From contig NC_079519.1 in the NCBI RefSeq assembly GCF_000801105.2, forward strand, positions 8,864,668 to 8,928,667: a stretch of DNA of 64,000 bases, given 5' to 3'. The stretch comes from Raphanus sativus (taxonomy: Eukaryota > Streptophyta > Magnoliopsida > Brassicales > Brassicaceae). The position numbers were made by a program, and so were the translations under genes. Shown here one piece after another: positions 33,547-45,190 of the stretch. The notes under the pieces are model-generated. The model worked only from the letters and a program-made list of their open reading frames with translations, was not told where the DNA came from and made no database searches. Position 1 is the stretch's first letter. Every line of letters starts with the position of its first letter.

Positions 33547-36049
33547 TTAAACCTCCTTGTCATCCGAGCTCTTCTCAGCTCCCTTGCCAACCAGATCACC
33601 CTCCTCAGGAATCTCTTCCTCCATCTCCTTGTCGCCATCTCCAGGGGCGGCTTCGACTGAGGCTGAGTAAGAACCCACCAATCCCAAATTAAAACTGAAC
33701 TCTCCAGAAAAAGAGAGATTAAACATATTAACCTCAAAAGTACCTGAACTCTCAGAGAGTTGAGGAAGAGGGAGCTTGCTGATCGAAAAGTCCGAGACCT
33801 GAGCCTTCTCGTATGCAGCAACAGCTTCTGGCATCATAGCCACCAAACGAGTGTACTCATCCTCAGCACTTTTAATCTTGCCATCCAGCATGTCTTTCAA
33901 GAGCTCAGTGTTGGCTTGAATCTCTTGAGCATGAACCAGGAGATCGACTTCATCCTTCTTCTTGGAGAACTTCTCCTTAACAACAACCAGAACTTTGTTG
34001 TAAGCATCAACTACCTCCCTCTTTCCTCTCCAGACGGCCAGCCTGACTTCAGCTTCTTTGTTCTTCTGGCTGCTCTGGGATGAAGCAATCAGCTCTTTGA
34101 CTTGGTACTCGGCTATCTTCCGAGCGACATCTAAATCCCCAATCTTCCGATTTTTCACCTGGAGGTCAATCAACTGGCTCTCGATCGTCCCTTGCTGAGC
34201 ATCACATTTGGAGCCAAGTCTCTTAACCTCAGCTTGGAGTTCCGAGATCAGAGCCCGAGTCTGGTTGAGCTCAGCCTTGGTAGCCTTGACTAGATCAGTG
34301 ACCTGAGCTAATTCCTCAGCACTGGGGGCATTGTGCGCAGCATCCTCGAACTTCAATTGGGTCCTGTTGATAGCCCCAGCCAGCTACAAAAACAACGATT
34401 TAGTGAATATCACCCAAAAAGAACTAAGCTAATAGGATGAAATAAAATTCATACCTGACCCATGTGATGGGAAGTGTCAACATACTCCTCTTTGTTGGAG
34501 AGGTTAGCGATGGAGGGGAGAGCACATCCAGTTCTCTTCATATGCCTCATTAACGTAGCTAAACCCCATGAGTCGTCCAAGACTGACCCAGGCTTCGAAT
34601 GAGCAAAGTTCCAGCCAACGGTTCCCCCCTAGAAGAGGAGGAGGAAGACCTCGAGGGTCTGTCAACTTGTTATGTCCGAGACCTCTTGCTCCTCGGAGGC
34701 TCAAGCTCTGAGGGATCCCTCGCCATCTGAGGATCAGTTTCCGTCATTGGAACCTCGGAGGGAAGACCAACTTCCTGAACTTTGGGCTCTGAACACCTTT
34801 AGCAGGAGCAGAGCCTCCCTCGTCAAGGGCTTCCTTCACAGAGTCAAGGAAGGATCCTCTTTGGTTCTTGTCGCTTCCTCTAGAGGAGCTAGCAGCCTTG
34901 GTCGATCTACCCCTGGAACGGAAGGAGGGCTGAATAGGCATCTTTTGTGACTGAGTCTTCTCAGAAGTACTTGCTCCGGACGAAACTTCGAATACCGAAT
35001 CACCTTCAGAGACTGAATCATAAAGAGAATTGTCAATCTCATAAGACAAATTCAAACAGTAAAAAGAAAAAAAAAACAGAAATCAATAATGGAAGGTTAC
35101 CTTCTAAACCGGCAACCATCACTGAATCAGGGAAGGACGCCTTGTATCGTTCAGGAAACCTAGCTGACCCAACTCTCGAAGTGGTATAAGCTCCCCAAGT
35201 GTTAGGGCTGTGCTGCAGCTTCCTGTAAAGAGCTCTGGGGAGTTTACTGGACAACTTCATAGGGTCCTCAACTTCTGCAAAAAGGAGTCAAAAGACAATT
35301 AGCACATCACGATAAGCAAAAAAAAGACATGCAAACATATCCCTAAAATCCTAACGAGAAATGTCAGACCAAGAGGTCCTGAGGTCTCGGCCTACAGGAA
35401 CCGTCGAGGGGTCAATCTTGACATAAAAGTACTTCTTCCGCCAGTCATCATCACTGGCCGTGAACTTGAAGATGCCTAGCCCTGGACGATAGGGGAGGTA
35501 GTAGGTACCGCTTCCGCCATCCTTGGAAGTACTCTCCTTTATAGAGAAGAGACTCATTAGCTCAGTCAACCCCACGATAACTCCTTCCTCCTTGGCCCTA
35601 GTGATGAACCCGTTTATCACTCGGATAACCGATGGACAGAGTTGAGAAAGGGCCAGCTGGTAATGATCTAGGAGATCTAGCAAGAGAATGGGGAGAGGGA
35701 ATCTAAGATGACACTTAGAGATATATTTCTCATGAATGCAAAACTAACCCTCCGGAACGGTTTCGGGGGTTTCATCTTCGGTGCAAGCTCTAGCTAGGTC
35801 ACTCTTGCCGTGGGCTTGAACAGCAAGATTGACGACGTCTTGACTCTTCAAGAGCAAAGGGAAGTGAGGTCCAGAGGAGGCGCTCTTGCCACCTTTCTTC
35901 TTCATCCTCTTGACTCTCGCTTCGATCGAGTCTTTAACCTTCTTCTTCTTGGCTTCTGTCATCTTTTCACCGGCTTCCCGCTTGACCTTCATAATGCGGG
36001 CACCGGAGGCTGAGATTTGAACCTCGCCGGAACCTTCTTTTTGACTCAT
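33547..36049 (-). pseudogene. Antisense multi-exon ORF of the Tat element (Transposase_28-like plus coiled coil, copy A)
   Basis: Read from 36049 down. First segment: MSQKEGSGEVQISASG and a Lys-rich region to VPEG, then TAG at 35744-35746, after which the frame continues (HEKYISKCHLRFPLPI). Next is a block FPLPILLLDLLDHYQLALSQ, GLTELMSLFSIKES, WRKKYFYVKID (35351-35743), which resembles the 'putative gypsy-type transposon' domain. An intron follows (GTTAGG...TTGCAG, about 35350-35278), then EDPMKLSSKLPRALYRK. Further Ser-rich segments at 34744-35055 lead to a last exon (33547-34379) encoding a ~270-residue coiled coil with an acidic tail. Copy A has a 7-bp deletion near 34790 relative to copy B. 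Its role is unknown; such antisense ORFs recur in Tat elements. Confidence 0.75.
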
Positions 36050-36464
36050 GATAGTAAAAGGAAAGGAAAATAGGAAGCAAAAGAGAGGAATCGGACTAAG
36101 ACGAAATCTCAGAGAGAGTTAAGAATGAAGAACTAGTTCGATCAAGAAACGGATAAAAAAATATAACAAAGCGCAGTAAAATAAAGGAAAGAGGAGAATT
36201 ACCTTGGAAACCGTCGAGAGGCGTGGAGGAAGTGGAGAGACAAGCAGTTAATTCTCTCAGCTTTATATCCCATCACGTCTCGAAAATCGGAAACCACATT
36301 TCAAACTCTCTTTAATCTGAGTCATCGATTTAATTAAAGAAGAATTACAGCCGTCCGATCGAGCGAAATTATATATGGTTGAGATAGCCCGTAATCATTA
36401 TCTCAACCATAAGATCTAGGTTGGGGGGCTAGGTCTAGCTCCCGAGAATAACAAAACCTAATCT

Positions 36465-36481
36465 TGAGAGCTAGGGGCAAC
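36465..36481 (+). promoter_or_regulatory. Polypurine tract of Tat element (copy A)
   Basis: 'gagagctaggggcaac' immediately before the 3' LTR. Confidence 0.6.
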
Positions 36482-37025
36482 TGTTGGACCCGAATATGGC
36501 CCGATAGCTGAATAAAGAATAACAAAAGACAATAACGGGCCACGACAGGTCCATCACAAATTCAATCTTTGAGAGGAGCTAAGCTAGAGCCGGAGGCTGA
36601 GAACTAAGGACTTTAACCAAAGAGGTCACGGTGAAGAGAAAGCTCACATCATAACAGAAGGAGCGCAGGGCCCGGTCAAAGGGAAGCTGGTGCGGATTCC
36701 TCAATAAACGGAAAAGATCTCGGGAACCAGTTGGCTACGATCAAGCGGGACCTGAGGCTATTTAAAGAGAAAGCAAATCAAGAAAGGAGATCTATTCAAC
36801 CCTTATTCATTTTCGTGATTATTCGTATCAACTCTAAAGCATTTTGTTATCTTTGTAATCATCAAGAGAAACATCTTTTGTAACCATTCTTTTATCACAT
36901 TATCAATACAAATCATCATTCATTCTACAAGTTCTTACGGGATTCAGCCCACGATTATCCTTCCCTAATCCTTTCCTAAACTATAAATCTGACCTAAAAT
37001 CAGGAGGTGGATTTAATCCCTCACA
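36482..37025 (+). repeat. 3' LTR of Tat element (copy A)
   Basis: 544 bp. Differs from the 5' LTR at about 22 positions counted by eye, the majority C/T or G/A transitions. Followed by the ATGAT duplication. Confidence 0.95.
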
Positions 37026-37610
37026 ATGATGAGTACAATAGAAATATAAAATACTATTCATTAATTTGACCGGAGATCTTAGACGGAAATCAAATCTATT
37101 TTGTGGATTCGCAACAGTTTAATATATTTATGAAGTCATCAAACGAAGATCGGTCTGTTGTCTAGAGCAACTCAGTGATGACTATCGTTTTTAGAGAATA
37201 GTATGTTTTTATCCAACCTTTTAATCAATTTAAACATTTAATTTGAATGTAAGAATACATGTTTATAAAACTTATATCCAATAACTTTGATATATAGCCT
37301 CTACATTTTTCTCAAACCCATGCAAACTACTGCCGACATAAGGAAAAAATTATAAGTTGAAAACGGATCCACATTTTTAGCGATGGACATTTGATTATGA
37401 AATTAGGTCTACTTTTCAGTGACATCAGTATGAAAGACTAACTTATCTCTCAAAAGAATTTGCTTTGATCTTAATAAAGGAGAAATTTTTGAGATTGAAA
37501 TTTAAGATTTGTAGGTCTATTAATGACCTCATACTGTAGAGAAAAGGATATATATAGAAACACTTTTAACTCTTGTTATCAATCATACATATGGAAAAAC
37601 TTACTATTAT

Positions 37611-39368
37611 TTAAAACAGTATCATTTTTAAGTGATATATATTTAAAATTCTACGTATTCATTTGTTTACCAGTTTGTATATCAATCATTGTTCTAATAT
37701 GTTAGAAAATACTTTGTCTTGATTTTTTTATTTTGTAGTTTTATAATTTAGTTTTTTTTATTTTCCCCGTCCTGTTAAAAAATGTTTACATCTTAAACAC
37801 TAAAACTAGATTAAAGTCAAATATTGATATGATAATTAAACTAATGGCAAACTATGATTTGCAAACTCTTTCTCTGTAAGTTATTTACTAGTACATTTTT
37901 TTATCAGGGAGTAAAATCCTAAGGCAGAACGATCAAATTGATGATAACGATCTTTATTTTTTGACGTCCAACATCTAACGGTTATATAAAAAAATCACAT
38001 TTAAATATATAATATTTGGCCACACTATTGCGAAATGCAACCCGATTTTCAACAGTCACAGTTTTAACCAACAACAAATTATTTTTCCATTGACAGTTTA
38101 ACTTTGAGATTAATGATTTTGACTCGTTATAGGTGATAAGAAAAATATATTAATCTTGTAGTATAATGAGTTGCATGAAACTTTCATTATTTTCTTAAAT
38201 ACTTCTAGTATAATATATATAGTTAGTTGGTGATGAAATACTTCCTCATGCAACTTTTTACAAAAACTTCAATTCAAGTTCTCTGTCAATATCTACCCAA
38301 AACTAGTGTCACATATAACTACTAAACTAGTCATATATATAGTGAAGCAAGCTAATCCTTCGATGGTTCTTTCCTTTACAACTAAAACCAACGTAAGTTC
38401 AATACTTTATAGCTTCAGTATCACAACTTGATGAAAATATCCAATACGTGATAATATTTATTATTCAGCAACCAAACAAACCAAAACTTACTAGTACTTA
38501 AAACAGTATCATTTTTAAGTGATATATATTTAAAATTCTGCGTATTCATTCGTTTACCAGTTTTTCTATCAATCATTGTTCTAATGTATTAGAAAATACT
38601 TAGTCTTGTTACTTTTATTTTGTAGTTTAATAATTTAGTTTTTTCCCGTCCTCTTAAAAAATGTTTACATATTAACCACTGAAACCAGATTAAACTCAAA
38701 TATTGGTATGATAATTAAACTAATGGCAAACTATTAATTGCAAACTCTTTCTCTGTAAGTGATTTACTAGTACAATTTTTTATCAGAGAGTAAAATCCTA
38801 AGGCAGAACGGTCAAATTGATAAAAACAATCTTTATTTTTTGACGTCCAACATTTAACGGTTATATCAGAAAACATAATCACATTTATATATATTATATT
38901 TGGTCATACTATTGCGAAATGTAACCCGATTTCAACAGTCACAGTTTTAACCAACAAAAAGTTATGTTTCAATTGAAAGTTTAACTTCAAGATTAATGAT
39001 TTTGACTCGTTATAGGTGATAGGAAAATATATTAATCTTGTAATATAATGAGTTGCATGGAGCTTTCATTCTTTTCTTAAATACTTCTAGGATAGGATAT
39101 ATAGTTAATTGGTAATGAAACACTTCCTGGTGCATTTTTTACAAACACTTCAATTCATGTTCTCTGTCAATATCTACCCAAAAGTAGTGTTGCAGATAAT
39201 ATAACTACTAAACTAGTCATATATCGTGAAGCAAGCTAATCCTTCGACGGTTCTTCCCTTTACAACTAAAACCATCGCAAGTTCAATACTTTCCATCTTC
39301 AGTATCACAACTTGATGACAACATCCAACAAACGATAATTTTTATTATTCAGCAATCAAACAAACCGA
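37611..39368. repeat. ~887-bp AT-rich tandem repeat, two units (copy A)
   Basis: The unit starting 'ttaaaacagtatcattttta' at 37611 recurs at 38498 with about 10% divergence. Each unit runs through 'aaatcctaaggcagaacg', 'gacgtccaacat' and 'gttctctgtcaatatctaccc' to 'cagcaaycaaacaaacc'. A partial third copy is at 40892-41568. No coding frame is conserved. Confidence 0.85.
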
Positions 39369-40894
39369 AAAAAATTATTTAAAAATTACCACGATCGTAT
39401 AGGTTGTAATGATATACGGTATAATATCTAAATTTTTCCAAAATAACTTAAATTAAATTATTAATAATTAACATAAAACATTTTTAGACTCTAAATTTTA
39501 CATTTTAAAACTTCAAATTGCTTAAAAGTGTTACAAATTAATAATAAATATTGTTAACAAAATATATTTCAACTAAATCATAAAATAATATATATAAAAC
39601 AGAACATACAAAGCATAATTTTGGATATACAAGTTTTTAAGTCGGGTATAAATCGGTTCTTATCGGGTCAGTTATTTTCGGGTACGAATCTACTCGGATT
39701 GGTTCATTTTGAGTCCGGATCTATTCGGGTAAAAGAAATAAAAGTATTTGTAAATTTCCGGATCAGATTCGAGTTGGGTATTTTCTGTCGGTTCCGGATC
39801 GAGTTTTCGGATTCAGGTTAAAATGTCCAGACCTAATATAAGCTTCGAAACGTCTTTATTGTACGAGCATTTTGATTAAGGAAACGTTCAACTTCAGCGC
39901 ATGAAAATATAAAATAAGTATAACCGACTGATGGAACTACAGCTCATGAAAAATAAAAATATGCTAGGTTTATTATGCCACGATAGGACCCAAATATAGA
40001 AAAAACAACTTTTTAAATCAACTAGCATGCAAGTCATTTGGTTTTATGGTAAATAAAGAACCTTCGGGAACGAAATATAGAAAAAACGTATGTAAAACCA
40101 GATCCTAGAGTAAGCAGTAAATGAGAGAATAAAAATATGTGTGTTTAGGCATGTGATAAAAATCATTCCGTCAGAAGATAAACTAGTAAAAAAAGATAAC
40201 TGATACAATCAAAGTAGATAAACGAGTGTTGATTAGTTTTCTGCCGGTTTTATAAACTTGATTCGAATTATATTAATAAGCGAACCGGGCGGTGTTTTGT
40301 TTGGTTTAGAAATACGATGTGGAGAACCACGAGGGACCAAGTAGATTAAAGTTATGAATGAAGAAATGGGAAGGAGAACCAAGACTACACTTACGAGGCT
40401 GGTTAGCACTAAAGTCAATTATAATTGATCTTGTGTATGACTGATGAATTGTAGTCTTTTTAAAAAAGAAAAACAGAAAAAAAAATCTTTTAACAACAAT
40501 GATATATACTTAATCGATTTTTTTTTTGATCAATACTTAATCGATTAAACAGTGTAAGGCCAATACAAGAGAAATGAACCAACCAAATAGGTGGTGAATC
40601 AAAATAAATTGAATATTTCTTGAATTGGTAACACCTGTCTTGAAAAGAATAACAGCCGCCTTTGTTTGCACGAGGTAAAACCTTATTCATTTTGTATCTC
40701 TATATAACGGTTTGTTTGTTTTTTATAACCTTTTGCCTCTTATTGTATGTATTTGTTGTTCATTTTTTTTCTGGAATAAAAAAATTAAAATGAATTTATT
40801 TCTTTTAATATTTAGTTTGTTTAACAGTTGCGGTTAACAAAAAGGGTTTTGGGTGTGTTTGTCATCGGGATTGATGAATGAAAACCCACAAAAA
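38692..40894. repeat. 2.2-kb tandem repeat, first copy (includes empty foldback target site)
   Basis: 38692-40324 recurs at 40892-42482. At 40316-40324 it contains TTAGAAATA uninterrupted, followed by the same flank as 19237 onward. It ends where 'cccacaaaaa' joins 'ctcaaatattgg' through a 3-bp AAA overlap (40892-40894). Confidence 0.9.
39620..39840. other. Degenerate repeat with 'tcgggtac/ggatccggat' motifs
   Basis: A run of 'cgggtataaatcggttc', 'tattttcgggtac', 'gagtccggatctattcggg' phrases ending in 'aaatgtccagacctaa', a common pattern of decayed crucifer transposons. The copy at 41822-42010 lacks about 30 bp. A 66-codon frame here is considered chance. Confidence 0.4.
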
Positions 40895-42482
40895 CTCAAA
40901 TATTGGTATGATAATTAAACTAATGGCAAACTATTAATTGCAAACTCTTTCTCTGTAAGTGATTTACTAGTACAATGTTTTTATCAGAGAGTAAAATCCT
41001 AAGGCAGAACGGTCAAATTGATAATAACAATCTTTATTTTTTGACGTTCAACATTTAACGGTTATATCAGAAAACATAATCACATTTATATATATTACAT
41101 TTGGTCATACTATTGCGAAATGTAACCCGATTTCAACAGTAACAGTTTTAACCAACAAAAAGTTATGTTTCAATTGAAAGTTTAACTTCAAGATTAATGA
41201 TTTTGACTCGTTATAGGTGATAGGAAAATATATTAATCTTGTAATATAATGAGTTGCATGGAGCTTTCATTCTTTTCTTAAATACTTCTAGGATAGGATA
41301 TATAGTTAATTGGTAATGAAACACTTCCTGGTGCATTTTTAACAAACACTTCAATTCATGTTCTCTGTCAATATCTACCCAAAGTAGTGTTGCAGATAAT
41401 ATAACTACTAAACTAGTCATATATAGTGAAGCAAGCTAATCCTTCGACGGTTCTTCCCTTTACAACTAAAACCATCGCTAGTTCAATACTTTCCATCTTC
41501 AGTATCACAACTTGATGACAACATCCAACAAACGATAATTTTTATTATTCAGCAATCAAACAAACCGAAAAAAATTATTTAAAAATTACCACGATCGTAT
41601 AGGTTGTAATGATATACTGTATAATATCTAAAAATTTTCAAAATAACTTAAATTAAATTATTAATAATTAACATAAAACATTTTAAAACTCTAAATTTTA
41701 CATTTTAAGACTTCAAAATGCTTAAAAATGTTACAAATTAATAATAAATATTGTTAACAAAATATATTTCAACTAAATCATAAAATAATATATATAAAAC
41801 AGAACATACAAAGCATAATTTTGGATATACAAGTTTTTAAGTCGGGTATAAATCGGTTCTTATCGGGTCAGTTATTTTCAGGTACGAATCTACTCGGGTT
41901 GGTTTATTTTGGGTCCGGATCTATTCGGGTAAAAGAAATAAAAGTACTTGTAAATTTTCGGATCAGATTCGAGTTTTCGGATCCAGGTTAAAATATTCAG
42001 ACCTAATATAAGCTTAGAAACGTCTTTATTGTATGAGCATTTTGATTAAGGAAACGTTCAACTTCAGCGCATGAAAATATAAAATAAGTATAACCGACCG
42101 ATGGAACTACAGCCCATGAAAAGTAAAAATATGCTAGGTTTATTATGCCACGAAGGACCCAAATATAGAAAAACAACTTTTTAAATCAACCAGCATGCAA
42201 GTCATTTGGTTTTATGGTAAATAAAGAACCTTCGGGAACGAAATATAGAAAAAACGTATGTAAAACCCGATCCTAGAGTAAGCAGTAAATGAGAGAATAA
42301 AAATATGTGTGTTTAGGCATGTGATAAAAATCATTCCGTCAGAAGCCAAACTAGTAAAAAAAGATAACTGATACAATCAAAGTAGATAAACGAGTGTTGA
42401 TTAGTTTTCTGCCGGTTTTATAAACTTGATTCGAATTATATTAATAAGCGAACCGGGTGGTGTTTTGTTTGGTTTAGAAATA
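40892..42482. repeat. 2.2-kb tandem repeat, second copy (interrupted by foldback element)
   Basis: Matches 38692-40324 with small indels, including a ~30-bp deletion near 41970. It ends at TTAGAAATA (42474-42482), where the foldback element begins. Confidence 0.9.
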
Positions 42483-43929
42483 GGAAAAAAGTTTCCTAGC
42501 TACACAACATTTACACTAATATGGTGGAAACCATCTGATGTATTAGAATGTGTCAATAACTACACGAAGATTATGTTAATACATACCACATGTACGAAGT
42601 TTATATTAATATGGTATCAACATCACATTTCGAGACTAGGCATTCCTAAAAATACGACGGTGGCGTCGCTCTTCGCTACAGATCACTGGAATCTCCCATC
42701 GGCAAGAACAGATGCTCAGCTTGCTCTGCAGATTCACTTAACGACGGTTACTCTAACTGATACAGAGGACCAATATGAATGGGAAATGGAGGGAAGACTG
42801 TCAACAAGATACAAGACAGAAGAGATGTATGATTACCTCAAACATGCAAACCCAAGATGTATGTCCAGAGTTTTCGACATGCAAACCCAAGAGCTTCTTC
42901 GGCGATGATGCAACTCTGGTTTCTCCGCTCTTGAATCCAGAAAGAAACTGATCGCGATTCTTCCCTTCTCAAACTTCATCGCCACTCCAACCGTTCCTCT
43001 TCTAATCACTGGGCATCTCTCTTACTGGGCTGTAGTTCTACTGATATGTGTTTATTTCTTCTAATGGGTTTATTTCTTTCACTGGGCTTACTGGGCTTCG
43101 CCTTTAACAAACTGAAGCCTTATGGGTTTGTATCATTTTCTCTTTTTTCTGTTTTTTAATATGAATGCCATCCTTAAAAAAAAAAAACATCACCGTCGGG
43201 TTAAATTGATCTAAATTTAAGTTAATGGGGTCAATCTGTAATTTATTAAGTTTAATAAAATCAACCTAATTGATTTTATTAATGAACTTAATAAACTTAA
43301 GGAATTCCTAAACTTAATGATTTATTAAATTTAATAAATTAAATAAAATTAATAATTTACTAAACTTAACAAATTTAATAAATTTATAAATCTTACTAAA
43401 ATTATTAAACTTATTACACCTATTAATAAAATTAATAAACTTCATAATTTATGAAAATTAAATATATAATTTTAATTATTAAACATATAAATAAAATTAT
43501 TAAACTTAAATAAATTAAAAAATTAATAATTTATTAAATTCAATAAATATAATAACATAATATTTTTTTTAAATAATGAAATTAATAATTTATAAAACTT
43601 AATCAAATTAATAATCTTAATAAACTTAATTATTTATTAAAATTAATAAAATTATTAAACTTATTAAACTTAATAAATCTATTAAACTTAATAAAATTAT
43701 TAAACTTATTAAACTTAATAAATTTATTAAACTTAATAAAATTTATAAACTTAATAATTTATTAAACATAATAAATTAATTAAACTTCATAAATTTATGA
43801 AAATTAATAAATTTAGAAACATAATAAACATGATGATTTATTGAACTTAATAAAATTTTAAAACTTAACTTAATAAACTTAATAAACTTAATAAACTTAA
43901 TAACTTATTAAAATATATAAATTTATTGG
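42483..43929. mobile_element. Foldback MULE-like element, unit B copy (right end deleted)
   Basis: The left arm starts 'ggaaaaaagtttcctagct' directly after TTAGAAATA and is the reverse complement of 19227 downwards. It is interrupted at 42627-43185 by a LINE fragment, resumes at 43194 ('cgtcgggttaaattgatc'), runs through the same AT-rich core as 18166-18833, and is cut at 43929, where a GG overlap joins it to the flank equivalent of 19291. Its whole right arm and 63 bp of flank are missing. Confidence 0.85.
42627..43185 (+). mobile_element. Truncated LINE (non-LTR retrotransposon) insertion with poly-A tail
   Basis: Flanked by AACATCAC (42619-42626 and 43186-43193), while the uninterrupted arm at about 19092-19099 on the opposite strand has a single copy. 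It encodes a fragment of the C-terminal reverse-transcriptase zinc-finger region of plant LINEs (DHWNLPSARTDAQLALQIHL, LTDTEDQYEWEMEGR, 42655-42908), then a non-coding 3' part and a poly-A run ending at 43185. It is 5'-truncated and probably also internally deleted. Confidence 0.85.
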
Positions 43930-44744
43930 GAAGGAGAACCAAGACTACACTTACGAGGCTGGTCAGCACTAAAGTCAATTATAATTGATCTTGTGTATGA
44001 CTGATGAATTGTAGCCTTTAAAAAAAAAGAAAAACAGAAAAAAAAATCTTTTAACAACAACGATATATACTTAATCGATTTTTTCTTTTTGATCAATACT
44101 TAATCGATTAAACAGTGTAAGGCCAATACAAGAGAAATGAACCAACCAAATAGGTGGTGAATCAAAATAAATTGAATATTTCTTGAATTGGTAACACCTG
44201 TCTTGAAAAGAATAACAGCCGCCTTTGTTTGCACGAGGTAAAACCTTATTCATTTTGTATCTCTATATAACGGTTTGTTTGTTTTTTATAACCTTTTGCC
44301 TCTTATTGTATGTATTTGTTGTTCATTTTTTTTTTCTGGAATAAAAAAATTAAAATGTATTTATTTCTTTTAATATTTAGTTTGTTTAACGGTTGCGGTT
44401 AACAAAAAGGGTTTTGGGTGTGTTTGTCATCGGGATTGATGAATGAAAACCCACAAAAATTAAAGACGACGCCATTAAAGGAGAGAACAAAAAGCTTAAA
44501 ACGATGTCATAAAAACATAAAAGTTTTGGTTGTGTTTTGTGTTTGTCATCGGGATTTGATGAATCAAAAGCAACAATAACGACGAAGCTAAAGCATAGTA
44601 TTGATAAAAAAAAAAAAAACCTACAGATAGATCAAGTCATAACAATAAGTCTGGAGAAAAAGATGAACAGATCAAATGTCACTTTCTGTCATCATTATTT
44701 AAGGTAAAAAAGAGAGAGAAGGGACGAGATGAAACTCAATCACC

Positions 44745-45190
44745 TTACGCGGCGATTCCCATACCGGCACCTCCTGTACCCGGATCGTTGTTACCTCCGT
44801 CGCCACCTGCACCGGGATGGTTGCCTCCGTGCCCACCACCACCACGACAGTACTTCTTCATCATCAGGAACTTGTTACGTTTTTTCCTCCGCCCTCCTCT
44901 ACTCCTACGATTCTTCTGTTTCTTACACAGCTTCATCAACTTCGAGCGCTGCATCCACTTCCTCTGACGTCCGGTCATCCACTTCCTCTGACGTCCGGTC
45001 ATCCTCTTCCTCTGACGTCCGGTCTTCCTTCGCGCGGCCAGGAACGCAAACACCATAGCCGCCTTCTTGCTGGTTTCATGTACAGGGATAAAATAAAAAT
45101 ATATAAATCAATGCATTCACTTTTACGAAGAAAGAGATCAGAACAGACAAAATAAACCATCACCCCTTACTTGTTTTTCTTGGACGCCAT
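44745..45190 (-). CDS. Small basic, glycine-rich protein gene, two exons (copy B)
   Basis: Exon 1 at 45171-45190 and exon 2 at 44745-45069. The predicted 114-residue product appears identical to that of copy A, including the three GRQRK units, both splice sites and the TATAAA (45298-45303). An intact duplicate fits a functional gene but is also expected simply because the duplication is recent. Confidence 0.55.

Larger units (their letters stand above)
25477..37025 (+). mobile_element. Tat-lineage Ty3/gypsy retrotransposon, 11.5 kb (copy A)
   Basis: 544-bp LTRs (25477-26020, 36482-37025), a 5-bp ATGAT target duplication, the 'ttggcgccgtctgtgggga' primer site, and domain order gag, protease, RT, RNase H, second (archaeal-type) RNase H, integrase. 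A long 3' region follows with a degenerate 17-bp repeat array and an antisense gene. The dual RNase H and the antisense ORF are hallmarks of the Tat/Ogre/Retand group (established knowledge). My alignment of the LTRs gives about 22 substitutions in 544 bp, mostly transitions, so this is older than the minus-strand element at 5483-10805. Multiple stops and frameshifts make it non-autonomous. Confidence 0.95.
19291..39362. repeat. Large tandem segmental duplication, copy A (20,072 bp)
   Basis: Matches 43929-64000 with a constant offset near 24,638 bp and net-zero length change. I noticed roughly a dozen or so substitutions and small indels in ~20 kb, mainly in homopolymers. It contains the small basic-protein gene, the expansin pseudogene, the Tat retrotransposon and the 887-bp repeats. 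If the shared foldback core (18166-18833 with 43263-43929) is included, the repeat period is about 25.1 kb. Confidence 0.97.

Noticed and set aside
39621..39821. 66-codon ORF
   Set aside because: Lies in a degenerate 'tcgggtac' transposon-type repeat. Its copy at about 41822 is broken by a 30-bp deletion.
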